A stretch of 64,000 bases of DNA from NCBI RefSeq assembly GCF_047238345.1, contig NZ_JBDFMQ010000001.1:310001-374000 (forward strand). The letters are read 5' to 3'. The stretch is from Shouchella sp047238345. GTDB taxonomy: Bacteria; Bacillota; Bacilli; Bacillales; Bacillaceae_D. The notes below the pieces were generated by a model. That model was not told the origin of the DNA and searched no databases. It saw only the letters and a program-made list of their open reading frames with translations. The translations under genes were made by a program, and so were the position numbers. Shown piece after piece: positions 8,782-16,686 of this stretch (its first letter is position 1; the number at the start of each line of letters is the position of its first letter).

Positions 8782-9417
8782 ATGCAATTTACGAATATCA
8801 TAACAAGTGATGAAGCGTTTGAAGCCTTCTGTGAAGAAGTAGGAAAGCCAAGTGAGCTGGCAGCGAACAAAGTTATCTCTTCAATCGATGCGCACTGTGA
8901 AGCGTTTATCAAAAAATCTCCGTTTCTGACCATGGCATCGGCTAATAATAATGGAGAATGTGACGTAACACCAAGAGGGGATGATCCTGGTTTTGTTCAC
9001 GTCGTTGATGAAAACTTTCTATTTATTCCTGAACGACCAGGAAACAAACGAATGGATTCAGCGCATAACATCTTATCAAATCCACATGTAGGGTTACTCT
9101 TTTTTATTCCTGGACTTGGCGAAACGCTAAGAATAAATGGGGAAGCTTTCATTTGTCGTGACCCAAAATTACTTGACGCATGTATGGCGAAAGGGAAGCG
9201 ACCTCTTTTTGGCGTTTTGGTTGAAGTGAAGGAATGTTATATCCACTGTGCAAAGGCCTTTTTGCGCTCGGGCTTGTGGAAACCAGAATCTTGGATTGAG
9301 CAGGAAGAACGTCCATCCGTTGCAAAAATGATTAAAGCGCATACGGAATTTGATAAAAAGACGGAACAGGACATTGAACGATCACTAGAGGAAAGCTACG
9401 CGAAACGACTGTATTAG
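8782..9417 (+). CDS. Pyridoxamine 5'-phosphate oxidase-like flavin-binding protein
   Basis: This 211-residue protein has the split-barrel FMN-binding fold of the PNPOx-like family: the SPFLTMASANNNGECDVTPRGD strand pair near 45-65, PERPGNKRMDS near 88, and GLLFFIPGLGETLRINGEA near 112. The ATG at 8782 is placed by AAGGGAGGG eleven bases upstream; earlier in-frame codons lie in the preceding kinase gene. Members bind FMN, F420 or haem and often act in redox or detoxification. The precise activity is unknown. Confidence 0.85.
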   Translation: MQFTNIITSDEAFEAFCEEVGKPSELAANKVISSIDAHCEAFIKKSPFLTMASANNNGECDVTPRGDDPGFVHVVDENFLFIPERPGNKRMDSAHNILSNPHVGLLFFIPGLGETLRINGEAFICRDPKLLDACMAKGKRPLFGVLVEVKECYIHCAKAFLRSGLWKPESWIEQEERPSVAKMIKAHTEFDKKTEQDIERSLEESYAKRLY

Positions 9418-9427
9418 AGGTGTAGAA

Positions 9428-9958
9428 ATGTCGAAAACGATAAACGACTTACATACGGGCGGGGAAATGAATGCAACGGTTCAGTTGTTTTATTCAATGA
9501 TAGAAGAGAATTTTTTTCGTTTACAAGCAAGTCTACATACTACCACACAAGATGAGATTGATTACAAAGGGTTGGGAGATGAGGAAAATAGTATAGCTCA
9601 GCTCATTCGACATCTAGCATATGTTGATTTATGCTGGCTTTTTCGACTAAAGGGCCAACCTATTCCGGCAGAATACGAACAAAAGCTTGGACCAATGACA
9701 GATTTGAACGGTAACTTACCAAACGTACAAAAGGTACCGAAACGTGACTTGCTTGAAGATTATAGAATGTTTATAACGATGTTAAAAGAAGAATGTGAGC
9801 GACTTTCTGATAAAGAACTTGAACGTGTTGTTCCTTATGAAAATGGAGAAAAAGCCACCATTCGATGGGGATTGTGGCATATGTCCGACCATAGTCGGTA
9901 CCATCAAGCTCATATAAATCGCTTAAGAGCGGACTTTTGCAGGAGCGTTACAAAATGA
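9428..9958 (+). CDS. DinB/YfiT-like four-helix protein
   Basis: This is a 176-residue protein of the DinB superfamily, putative metal-dependent four-helix-bundle thiol transferases or hydrolases. Candidate metal ligands are the His in RHLAYVDL near 59 and the cluster HMSDHSRYHQAH near 150. The ATG at 9428 follows GAGGTG; an internal ATG at 9470 with GGGGAA is an alternative that would remove 14 residues. The stop overlaps the Nudix start by four bases (ATGA), indicating translational coupling. Confidence 0.8.
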   Translation: MSKTINDLHTGGEMNATVQLFYSMIEENFFRLQASLHTTTQDEIDYKGLGDEENSIAQLIRHLAYVDLCWLFRLKGQPIPAEYEQKLGPMTDLNGNLPNVQKVPKRDLLEDYRMFITMLKEECERLSDKELERVVPYENGEKATIRWGLWHMSDHSRYHQAHINRLRADFCRSVTK

Positions 9959-10410
9959 TTAGAAAAGCAGTTGGTGCCATCGTCGTAACGAAGAACGCGT
10001 ATGTATTAGTATGCAAGTCTTGGCAAAATACGAAGGATGGAAAAGAACGTATTGAAGACGAATGGGATATCGCCAAAGGTGGCGTTGAACGTGAGGATGA
10101 GACATTGGAAGCAGCTATTTTGCGTGAACTTTATGAAGAAACGGGTTCACATGCTTTTACCTTGAGAGACCAATTTACGGAAAAGCTAACCTTTGCATTT
10201 CCGTCAGAGGTCAAAAGGAAAATTGGTTTTACAGGACAAGAAACAACGGTTTTTTTGGTGGAGTTTACAGGTGACCTAGAAGATTTGACACCTAAAGATA
10301 AGGAAATTAGTAAGCTGAAAGCCGTTTGTCCAGACGAACTAATGGATTACTTAGCTCATGATGAGACGAAGCAATTTTTCCGGAAATATGTCTTGGGGGA
10401 TGAATGTTGA
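9955..10410 (+). CDS. Nudix hydrolase
   Basis: This 151-residue protein has a complete Nudix box: GGVERED-E-TLEAAIL-RELYEETG, matching Gx5Ex7REUxEExGU, which binds the Mg-diphosphate of a nucleoside-diphosphate-linked substrate. The ATG at 9955 overlaps the DinB stop and is preceded by AGGAG nine bases upstream. A TTG at 9937 is in frame but has no site of its own. The substrate cannot be predicted. Confidence 0.88.
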   Translation: MIRKAVGAIVVTKNAYVLVCKSWQNTKDGKERIEDEWDIAKGGVEREDETLEAAILRELYEETGSHAFTLRDQFTEKLTFAFPSEVKRKIGFTGQETTVFLVEFTGDLEDLTPKDKEISKLKAVCPDELMDYLAHDETKQFFRKYVLGDEC

Positions 10411-10688
10411 AGGGCGGTGTTCATAGTTTAATTGTGAATTCAAACGTGGAAGAACGATGCGTTGAAACGAATCAGCGCATGGAAGCGTCCATTGAAGTAA
10501 ACCTACCAACAAAGAACATGGAGGATCTCCTCAAAAAAGCCTATAAGCACTGGAGTGTTCTTACTCAAACCGTAAAACCACTTTCGTTTACCATTATACG
10601 AGAACAAAAAGAGGTGCGACTTACGACAAACGCCATCACCCTAGTCGTGAAAAATGAAACTCCACAAGGTGATGGTTGGCATGAATAA
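10404..10688 (+). CDS. Hypothetical small protein
   Basis: This 94-residue protein overlaps the Nudix stop, with its ATG at 10404 behind GGGGGA. It has mixed alpha/beta character, a central Lys-rich helix (KNMEDLLKKAYKHW) and no signal peptide or membrane span. I do not recognise the family. Position and spacing make it the last gene of the flavin-protein, DinB and Nudix transcription unit. Confidence 0.55.
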   Translation: MLKGGVHSLIVNSNVEERCVETNQRMEASIEVNLPTKNMEDLLKKAYKHWSVLTQTVKPLSFTIIREQKEVRLTTNAITLVVKNETPQGDGWHE

Positions 10689-10699
10689 AATTGATGTTC

Positions 10700-10727
10700 C
10701 GATAGGATTTGTTTACAAATCCTATCG
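10700..10727. terminator. Strong hairpin between convergent genes
   Basis: A perfect 12-bp inverted repeat CGATAGGATTTG/CAAATCCTATCG with a 4-base loop lies between the convergent Nudix-unit and VOC genes. The T-tract is poor on both strands, so termination efficiency is uncertain. Confidence 0.6.
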
Positions 10728-10743
10728 CTTCCGTGAGGCGTGT

Positions 10744-11151
10744 CTATTCAGGCAAACTTAATTGCCAAGACACACCATACTTATCATTGACCCAACCGAA
10801 TTTCTTACTAAAGCCATAGTTGTCAATCGGCATGAGTGCTTCCCCGTCTTCCAGCAAAGCTTGGTAAAGTTGATCAATTTCTTTCTCTGTCTCACAGGTA
10901 AGAAAAATTGAAAGGGAAGGCGTAAATTCGAACGCATGGCGAACATGGCTATCAATACACATGAATTCTTGTCCATTTAAAGAAAAACGCGCTTGAATGA
11001 CGGTTCCTGCTTTTCCTGGTCCATTTTCATCATAACGTGCAATCTCTTTAATCTCAGAATCCTCAATGAGGGATGTGTAGAAGTTCATTGCTTCTTCAGC
11101 ATCGCCGTTTTGAAACATTAAAAAAGGTGTTACGTCTTTCATTGTTTTCAA
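10744..11151 (-). CDS. VOC/PhnB-like protein
   Basis: This 135-residue protein is of the vicinal-oxygen-chelate superfamily, PhnB-like branch (often named 3-demethylubiquinone methyltransferase-like). Visible signatures are DVTPFLMFQNGDAEEAMNFY at the N-terminus and the C-terminal NYGFSKKFGWVNDKYGVSWQL segment. It follows the DUF4256 gene by five bases on the minus strand and is probably cotranscribed. No metal site or substrate can be assigned securely. Confidence 0.85.
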   Translation of the reverse strand: MKTMKDVTPFLMFQNGDAEEAMNFYTSLIEDSEIKEIARYDENGPGKAGTVIQARFSLNGQEFMCIDSHVRHAFEFTPSLSIFLTCETEKEIDQLYQALLEDGEALMPIDNYGFSKKFGWVNDKYGVSWQLSLPE

Positions 11152-11156
11152 CTCCT

Positions 11157-11720
11157 CTATACTTCTATCGTCAGTGCGGCACGAAACCCTCTCGCGCTAT
11201 AATAAGAGGATGCGCCGTTATGATAAACGAAAACTTGTCCATAGCGATAATCGCAAAAAAGCGCACCTCCACGTTCGCGAATGGCCATTGGGGTTTGAAT
11301 CCAGCTAGATGTTTTTAAATCAAATTCTCCGTACTGTTGCAATGTACGATACTGCTGTTCAGTGAGTAGTGTAACTCCCATAGCTGCCGCCATATCCACG
11401 GCATTGTGTGAGGGCTTATTCTTTTTACGTGATTCTAGTGCTTCTAAATCATAACAAGTGCTCCTGCGACCGGCTGGGCTTTCCTTTGAGCAATCAATAA
11501 ACATGTATTCGTTTCGTTCAGGGTCTACAAGCACGATGTCAGGTTCCCCTCCTGTTTTTTCCATTTCATTCACTGACCATAATTTACTTGGTTGGGAACG
11601 TAATGTCGATTGCACGCCTTCCCATTCTATTTCTTCATGCCGGTTCTTATTATCATGAAAGCGTTCTTCCAATCGGTTTAAAACCTCTTCCGTTTCCCTT
11701 ACTGAAAGCTCATTCTGCAT
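11157..11720 (-). CDS. DUF4256-family protein
   Basis: This 187-residue soluble protein matches the pattern of DUF4256 proteins: an N-terminal helix EVLNRLEERF, WSVNEMEKTGGEPDIV, FIDCSKESPAGRRS and the C-terminal RERGGALFCDYRYGQVFVYHNGA segment. The ATG at 11720 is seven bases from GGAGGT; the in-frame TTG at 11735 overlaps that ribosome site and is rejected. Function is unknown. It lies upstream of, and almost contiguous with, the PhnB-like gene. Confidence 0.8.
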   Translation of the reverse strand: MQNELSVRETEEVLNRLEERFHDNKNRHEEIEWEGVQSTLRSQPSKLWSVNEMEKTGGEPDIVLVDPERNEYMFIDCSKESPAGRRSTCYDLEALESRKKNKPSHNAVDMAAAMGVTLLTEQQYRTLQQYGEFDLKTSSWIQTPMAIRERGGALFCDYRYGQVFVYHNGASSYYSARGFRAALTIEV

Positions 11721-11860
11721 GTATGCTACCTCCAAATGGGGTGTTGCGTTTTCATGACTATCTCTAGTTTAAACGATCCTGTCAACTTTCATAACTAATT
11801 GAATCAGGAGGGAATGTGGAAAAGATAAGAAGTACCTCGACTGGTTCTCAAAATGAGAGA

Positions 11861-11887
11861 AAAACCTAAAGTCTATTTAACTTTAGG
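11861..11887 (-). terminator. Intrinsic terminator of the metalloprotease gene
   Basis: On the minus strand CCTAAAGT-TAAATAG-ACTTTAGG is followed by TTTTTCTCTC, immediately after the stop of the secreted protease gene. Confidence 0.85.
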
Positions 11888-11888
11888 C

Positions 11889-12626
11889 TTAATGGGGAAG
11901 GGAGAGGTTGTTTTCATTCAGGCTCTCTACATGTTGCGGTAATGCTTCGATAAACTGATACGTTTGTGGTGCACGGTTACGAAGGAATGTTTTCATTTCT
12001 TCGTTTACATAATAGTAAGCCATCGCTTCAGCAAGGTATTCCTCAGGATAGGCAAAATAGTAAAAGGTGTTATGGTCATGAAAAAGTGCCGCATATTCCT
12101 CTTCGTGAATAGATAAAAAAGAATCTGATGAACTGATTTGCTCGTCAGCAGCATAAAAATCAATTGCATGGCTAAACTCGTGAAGTTCTAAATTAATCGT
12201 TGAGTGACCCATTCCTGCGTTGCTATAGCCAATGCGAGCAGCAGAATGAAGTCCCCCTACTCCAGGAACGTCATCCCACGTTAACCCTGTGTTTTCCCAT
12301 CCGCGCGGGACAACGCCTCTTAGATGTTCCCACTCAGGTAAATCTGTTAACGGGAAGTCCATTAATATGAGCGATACACCAGCATTTAAAGCAGGCTCAA
12401 TTAAACGTTCATCCATTTTTCCGATTCGGTCAATCATAGCTTGAGCTTCTACTTGATTGTATTGATCATGATAAGCTCGTACTTCTATAAGTTCTTGGTG
12501 TAATGGAGAAACATAAGAATGATTATGTGAGAAATCTTTTGCGGCTGATGTAGGGGTTGGATCAAAAAGAGTCGTAAGAATGACGAAGGCTGCAACTGGA
12601 ACGAGTGAGGCTTTGATTTTAGACAT
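11889..12626 (-). CDS. Secreted lethal-factor-like (ATLF/PPEP) zinc metalloprotease
   Basis: This 245-residue exported protein has a signal peptide (about 1-28, hydrophobic core VAAFVILTTLF, cleavage likely near TSAAKD). The zinc motif is HEFSHAID (His and Glu of HExxH, about residue 148). A second conserved block, YPEEYLAEAMAYYY (about 199-212), supplies the third glutamate and the tyrosine seen in anthrax lethal-factor-type and Pro-Pro endopeptidases. The size fits the single-domain PPEP group. It is the sole gene of its transcript, closed by a terminator. The target is unknown; a cell-surface protein of the same organism is plausible by analogy with PPEPs. Confidence 0.8.
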   Translation of the reverse strand: MSKIKASLVPVAAFVILTTLFDPTPTSAAKDFSHNHSYVSPLHQELIEVRAYHDQYNQVEAQAMIDRIGKMDERLIEPALNAGVSLILMDFPLTDLPEWEHLRGVVPRGWENTGLTWDDVPGVGGLHSAARIGYSNAGMGHSTINLELHEFSHAIDFYAADEQISSSDSFLSIHEEEYAALFHDHNTFYYFAYPEEYLAEAMAYYYVNEEMKTFLRNRAPQTYQFIEALPQHVESLNENNLSLPH

Positions 12627-12719
12627 TATGCTAGCACTCCTTTTCAGTATTTAAGAATGTAATACCCCATTTTATGGGAGAAAAAAAGTATTATTACTAG
12701 ATACATTCTTTCAAATAGC

Positions 12720-12752
12720 AAAAACACCTTTTTCCAGTGTGGTAAAAGGTGT
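12720..12752 (-). terminator. Intrinsic terminator of the yitT-like gene
   Basis: On the minus strand ACACCTTTT pairs with AAAAGGTGT around an 11-base loop and is followed by TTTTTGC, eight bases after the stop. Confidence 0.75.
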
Positions 12753-12759
12753 GTAAGAG

Positions 12760-13602
12760 CTAGCTTTTTGGTAAGGAAAAGCCTTTCCCTATAATTTCAG
12801 ACGCGCTTAGAAAGACGACGAATGAATTCGCATCTTGCGCTTGGATTAATTCTTTTAAATAGACGGCTTCTGCTTGGTCAACGACTGTAAACAATAACGA
12901 TTTCCTCGTTTTTGAATAGCCTCCTTCAGACCAAACTTTTGTCACGCCGCGATCAATTTCATTGTAAATCATATCGGTTACAAACTGGTCATGTTCCGTT
13001 ATGATTAGGACAAGTTTTGAATTGGTTGACCGTAATAGCACAAAATCAATGACTTTACTGCCGATAAATAGTGCCACCATTGCATAAAGAGCGAGTTCTA
13101 AATTAAATACAATCATTGCCGCTACAACAATAACCCCATCAATGATAAGCTGGGCAAATCCACTAGAAATATTAAAGTACTTCCTCATAATTTGACTAAT
13201 AATCGTTGTTCCGCCAGTAGAACCATTCCCTTTAAAGACGAGTCCGAGACCAACCCCGAAAAGAATGCCACCATAAACAGATGCAAGAAAAGGATCTGTA
13301 ACAGAAAACGTTTTAAAAGACGTTAACCAAATAAAAACAGGTAGAATAAACGTGCCAACTAACGTTTTGGCACTAAAACTTTTTCCAAGAATGGCGAAAC
13401 CGACAAAAAACAACGGTACGTTAATAATTAATTGAACGACTGCAGGAGTAAATCCATACATATCGTTTAAAATAATGCTAATCCCACTTACCCCACCAGC
13501 AGCTAGGCTAGCTGGAAGCATAAAAAGGTTAAAAGCTAATGCAACAATAAATGTTCCGAGAATGATTAAAGAATAAGACCTTAATTCAGAAACTTGTTTC
13601 AT
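12760..13602 (-). CDS. YitT family membrane protein
   Basis: This 280-residue protein has five to six N-terminal transmembrane helices (about 10-190) and a soluble C-terminal DUF2179 domain (from LVLIITEHDQFV onward), the standard YitT-family architecture. Conserved loops AAGGVSGISIIL and KGNGSTGGTTIISQIMRKY are present. I chose the ATG at 13602 because GAGGTT is about ten bases upstream; the TTG at 13611 is too close to it. Function in Bacillus is poorly defined. The gene is divergent from the PrpR-like regulator. Confidence 0.88.
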   Translation of the reverse strand: MKQVSELRSYSLIILGTFIVALAFNLFMLPASLAAGGVSGISIILNDMYGFTPAVVQLIINVPLFFVGFAILGKSFSAKTLVGTFILPVFIWLTSFKTFSVTDPFLASVYGGILFGVGLGLVFKGNGSTGGTTIISQIMRKYFNISSGFAQLIIDGVIVVAAMIVFNLELALYAMVALFIGSKVIDFVLLRSTNSKLVLIITEHDQFVTDMIYNEIDRGVTKVWSEGGYSKTRKSLLFTVVDQAEAVYLKELIQAQDANSFVVFLSASEIIGKGFSLPKS

Positions 13603-13848
13603 ATAAAACAAACCTCAATTCTATAGTTCAACTAAAATGTGCGTTCATTCACCAATTTCTTAATATATACGAATGTTCGTCTAGATTCAACATTCTTTTT
13701 AGATTTTGTTCGTTTTGTTACGTTTATCCTTAAAAAGCCTGCATAAGTTTTAATAACCAGCTTTTTAGCGGAGTGTGACCTATCAATTTTTAAGTGAGTG
13801 TGGTTCAATAGTATTAAAATTTGATACAGATTAAGGAGCAGATTAGCC

Positions 13849-15516
13849 TTGTTACATATTCATATTGTTGCACCTTATTCTGCGATGGTACCGGTTCTTA
13901 GCGACTGCATTCCGCTCTTTCCATCCGTTACCATTACGCATTCGGTTGGAGATTTAAAGAAGGGTGTTGAAACGGCGCTGGCAAAAGAAGGAGAAGGTGT
14001 CGATCTTATCATCAGTCGAGGCGGGACGGCGAAGTTAATTAAGAAAGCTGTATCTGTGCCGGTGATTGACATTCAGCTTTCTGGCTACGATCTAACCCGA
14101 TCACTAACATTGGCAAGTAAATTAAATGAAAAGACAGCCGTGGTAGGCTTTCAAAATATTACAGCTGGCGCTTCATCCATCATAAAATTATTAAATTTAC
14201 CGATTAACGTCTATACAGTGAACGCAGCTAATGAAGTAGCCCCATTGTTAATCAAACTAAAACAAGCAGGTTATCATCATGTTTTAGGGGACGTCATTAC
14301 AGTGAATACATCTCAAGAAGTGGGATTAAGAGGGATGTTGCTACAATCTGGAAAAGAATCCGTTGCGCGATCTATTGAAGAAGCCATTCACTTATTGCGC
14401 ACCATATCCCAACAAACCATTATAAATAAAGTGATGAAAACATTATTAATTGATGAATATCGAAATATTGTCATGTTTGATGAAGATGATTCATTTATTT
14501 ATAAGCACTTTGAAGATTTTCACGACCCATTAGACTCGACTGAATGGGCATTGCTTCATACAAGTTTAGCAATAAAAAAAGAAGTAAAAGAAACCTATAC
14601 AAAAGACAAAGGGCGTATTCAAGTAAAGGGCCAACTAATTGATGATCATTTCAAAGTTTATACATTAAGATGGTTGAAGCACAGGTTACATGTAAAAGGG
14701 GTCATTGAGAAATTAGTCTTAAATAAGGAGCCTATTGCGCTTTCAACGGTGTCTTCAGCAAATCGATTTCGGATGTTGCAACATCTTTTTCGAGAAAACG
14801 CGCGTATTTTGTTAACTGGTGAGAAAGGTACAGGGAAAAGCTTTTTATCTAAGCAACTTCACGTTCTTGAGAATAGGGATGACTTCTTTCTTATCATTGA
14901 TGCCGAAATATTTGAATTGGCAGAGGTTGATCACATTTGGACGGTTGATCCGAAAACAATTGTAGTAGAGAATGTAAATCCTACTAAACATGAAGATCTC
15001 GTAACCGTTTTTGTGTCAAAAAGTGAACAATATGGAAATCGTTTAATCGTTCATAGTGAAGAAAAATGGGACGAAGAGCGACTTGAAGAATTAAAGATGA
15101 GACATGTTCACTTACCGAAACTATCAGAGCGAGTGGAAGATATAAGCGATTTAGCTACATATTTTTTAGCAGATTATCATCAAAAATATGGGACAAGACC
15201 AGTGAGAATTGCTGAAGACGCCCTTCATTACTTGGAAGAGATCTCATACAAACATCATATTAAGAGTTTACGTCAGCTTGTAAAAAAAGCGTCATTAGAT
15301 GAGAGAGATTATTTACTAAGTAAAGAAGCACTCGTTCAAGCTAATGGACGTACAACAGCTGAGGGAAATAATGATTTCCCTATTGATGGGACGTTAAAAG
15401 AGATAGAGAAAGCAATCATTGAACAAGTGTTAAGAGACGAAAACCAAAATCAAACCCAGGCAGCAAAGCGATTAGGGATTAATCGGGCAACATTATGGAG
15501 AAAACTTAAAGAGTAA
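13849..15516 (+). CDS. PrpR-like transcriptional regulator, degenerate AAA+ domain, Fis HTH
   Basis: This 555-residue regulator starts at TTG 13849, ten bases after AAGGAG. Residues about 5-185 form a PrpR N-terminal (two-lobed ligand-sensing) domain with ISRGGTAKLI and VVGFQNITAG. A linker follows, then an AAA+-like domain (about 305-475) with a Walker A GEKGTGKS. In this domain the GAFTGA loop is absent and Walker B is degenerate (TIVVENV). A Fis HTH (TQAAKRLGINRATLWRKL) ends the protein. Loss of GAFTGA implies it does not activate sigma-54 promoters. It lies just upstream of the kdgT-dtnK-pdxA2 operon and very likely controls it through a sigma-A promoter. Confidence 0.9.
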   Translation: MLHIHIVAPYSAMVPVLSDCIPLFPSVTITHSVGDLKKGVETALAKEGEGVDLIISRGGTAKLIKKAVSVPVIDIQLSGYDLTRSLTLASKLNEKTAVVGFQNITAGASSIIKLLNLPINVYTVNAANEVAPLLIKLKQAGYHHVLGDVITVNTSQEVGLRGMLLQSGKESVARSIEEAIHLLRTISQQTIINKVMKTLLIDEYRNIVMFDEDDSFIYKHFEDFHDPLDSTEWALLHTSLAIKKEVKETYTKDKGRIQVKGQLIDDHFKVYTLRWLKHRLHVKGVIEKLVLNKEPIALSTVSSANRFRMLQHLFRENARILLTGEKGTGKSFLSKQLHVLENRDDFFLIIDAEIFELAEVDHIWTVDPKTIVVENVNPTKHEDLVTVFVSKSEQYGNRLIVHSEEKWDEERLEELKMRHVHLPKLSERVEDISDLATYFLADYHQKYGTRPVRIAEDALHYLEEISYKHHIKSLRQLVKKASLDERDYLLSKEALVQANGRTTAEGNNDFPIDGTLKEIEKAIIEQVLRDENQNQTQAAKRLGINRATLWRKLKE

Positions 15517-15544
15517 CATCTTTAGGTTTTTCTTTTTGTTTCAT

Positions 15545-15610
15545 GTGTTGCATTATTAAACAATTTACTATAATTGTAGATTTATTGAATAAAAAGTGTT
15601 GCAATATTAA
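15545..15610 (+). promoter_or_regulatory. Two 15-bp direct repeats, candidate operator
   Basis: GTGTTGCATTATTAA (15545-15559) and GTGTTGCAATATTAA (15596-15610) differ at one base and start 51 bp apart, near five helical turns. The second copy overlaps the -35 of the operon promoter. They are probable binding sites for the adjacent PrpR-like regulator. Confidence 0.55.
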
Positions 15611-15627
15611 TCTTTATCTTTTATGAT
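15599..15627 (+). promoter_or_regulatory. Sigma-A promoter of the kdgT operon
   Basis: TTGCAA (15599-15604), 17-bp spacer, TATGAT (15622-15627). Predicted start is about 15634. No -24/-12 motif was found in this interval. Confidence 0.55.
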
Positions 15628-15642
15628 TCAAGTAACTTATAA

Positions 15643-15657
15643 GTGAAAGCGTTTCAA
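15643..15657 (+). promoter_or_regulatory. cre-like site in the leader of the kdgT operon
   Basis: The symmetric core TGAAAGCGTTTCA (15644-15656) fits the CcpA cre consensus except near its 3' end. It lies about 10-22 bases after the predicted start, a position typical of catabolite repression. Confidence 0.45.
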
Positions 15658-15676
15658 ATGTGAGGGGAGAATCATT

Positions 15677-16663
15677 ATGAAAATTAAAGCTTTTTTGGAC
15701 CGTGTACCAGGGGGCATGATGGTTGTGCCGCTATTGTTAGCAGCAACCATTAATACATTTTTTCCGAATGCATTAAGAATTGGGGGATTCACTGAGGCTT
15801 TATTCGTAAACAGTTCAAGTGCACTTATTGCTCTGTTTTTATTAATAGCAGGAACACAAATTACTTTTAAAACAGCGGGAACATCCGTAAAAAAAGGATT
15901 AACGTTGCTTACATTTAAATGGGGGATTGGTGCAGGAGTTGGATTACTCGCCATTATTCTTGCAGATTCGAATGGTTTATTTTTAGGACTTGCGCCAATC
16001 GCAATTATTGCCGCAATGACAAATTCGAATGGCGGACTTTATATTGCTTTGGCAGGCCAGTATGGAAAAGAAGACGATAAAGCAGCTTATCCATTTTTGG
16101 CATTAAGTGATGGTCCGTTCTTAACAATGGTAGCGTTAGCAATCTTTGGGACGATGGGCTTTGCGCAAGGGATGTTCTCACCAATTGACTTTGTCGCTGT
16201 ACTACTTCCGTTATTAATTGGAATCGCAATTGGTAACATTGATAAAGATATGGGTGACTTTTTATATAAAGGTAGCGACAAGCTTGTACCGTTCTTTGCT
16301 TTTTCACTCGGTATGGGTATTAACTTTACAGCCATCATTCAAGGTGGCATTAGTGGAATCTTATTAGGTGTATTAACGGTCTTACTTACTGGTGGAATTG
16401 GTTATTTTGTGTTTAAATGGATCGGCTGGAATCCAATTGTTGGATCAGCAGAAGGATCTACAGCGGGAAATGCAGTGGGAACGCCAATGGCAATTGCAAC
16501 AGCGAATGCATCTTTTATGCCAATGGCTGAGATTGCTACGGTACAAGTTGCGGCAAGTGTCGTGACCACCGCCATATTACTCCCAATCTTTATTGGGGTT
16601 TTAGCACGGCGACTGGAAAAGAAAACAGGTAAGCCTATAAATGAAATAAACGCAACCATGTAG
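15677..16663 (+). CDS. kdgT: 2-keto-3-deoxygluconate permease family transporter
   Basis: This 328-residue protein has about ten transmembrane helices and the KdgT family signatures: IKAFLDRVPGGMMVVPLLL at the N-terminus, AMTNSNGGLY near 115 and EGSTAGNAVGTP near 260. KdgT proteins import sugar acids by proton symport. With the downstream kinase and dehydrogenase of the D-threonate pathway, this copy probably carries a four-carbon sugar acid rather than ketodeoxygluconate; that is inferred from context. Start ATG 15677 follows GAGGGGAG. Confidence 0.85.
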   Translation: MKIKAFLDRVPGGMMVVPLLLAATINTFFPNALRIGGFTEALFVNSSSALIALFLLIAGTQITFKTAGTSVKKGLTLLTFKWGIGAGVGLLAIILADSNGLFLGLAPIAIIAAMTNSNGGLYIALAGQYGKEDDKAAYPFLALSDGPFLTMVALAIFGTMGFAQGMFSPIDFVAVLLPLLIGIAIGNIDKDMGDFLYKGSDKLVPFFAFSLGMGINFTAIIQGGISGILLGVLTVLLTGGIGYFVFKWIGWNPIVGSAEGSTAGNAVGTPMAIATANASFMPMAEIATVQVAASVVTTAILLPIFIGVLARRLEKKTGKPINEINATM

Positions 16664-16686
16664 GGGATCGTTGAAGGAGAGGAACT

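Noticed and set aside
13669..13680. ACGAATGTTCGT, LexA/SOS-box-like palindrome upstream of the yitT-like gene
   Set aside because: The arms match CGAA/TTCG but the central spacing is two rather than six bases, so it does not fit the Bacillus LexA box; no SOS gene is adjacent.
15545..15676. Sigma-54 promoter for the kdgT operon
   Set aside because: Both TTGCA sequences in the interval lack the GG ten bases upstream of the GC, so no -24/-12 promoter is supported.
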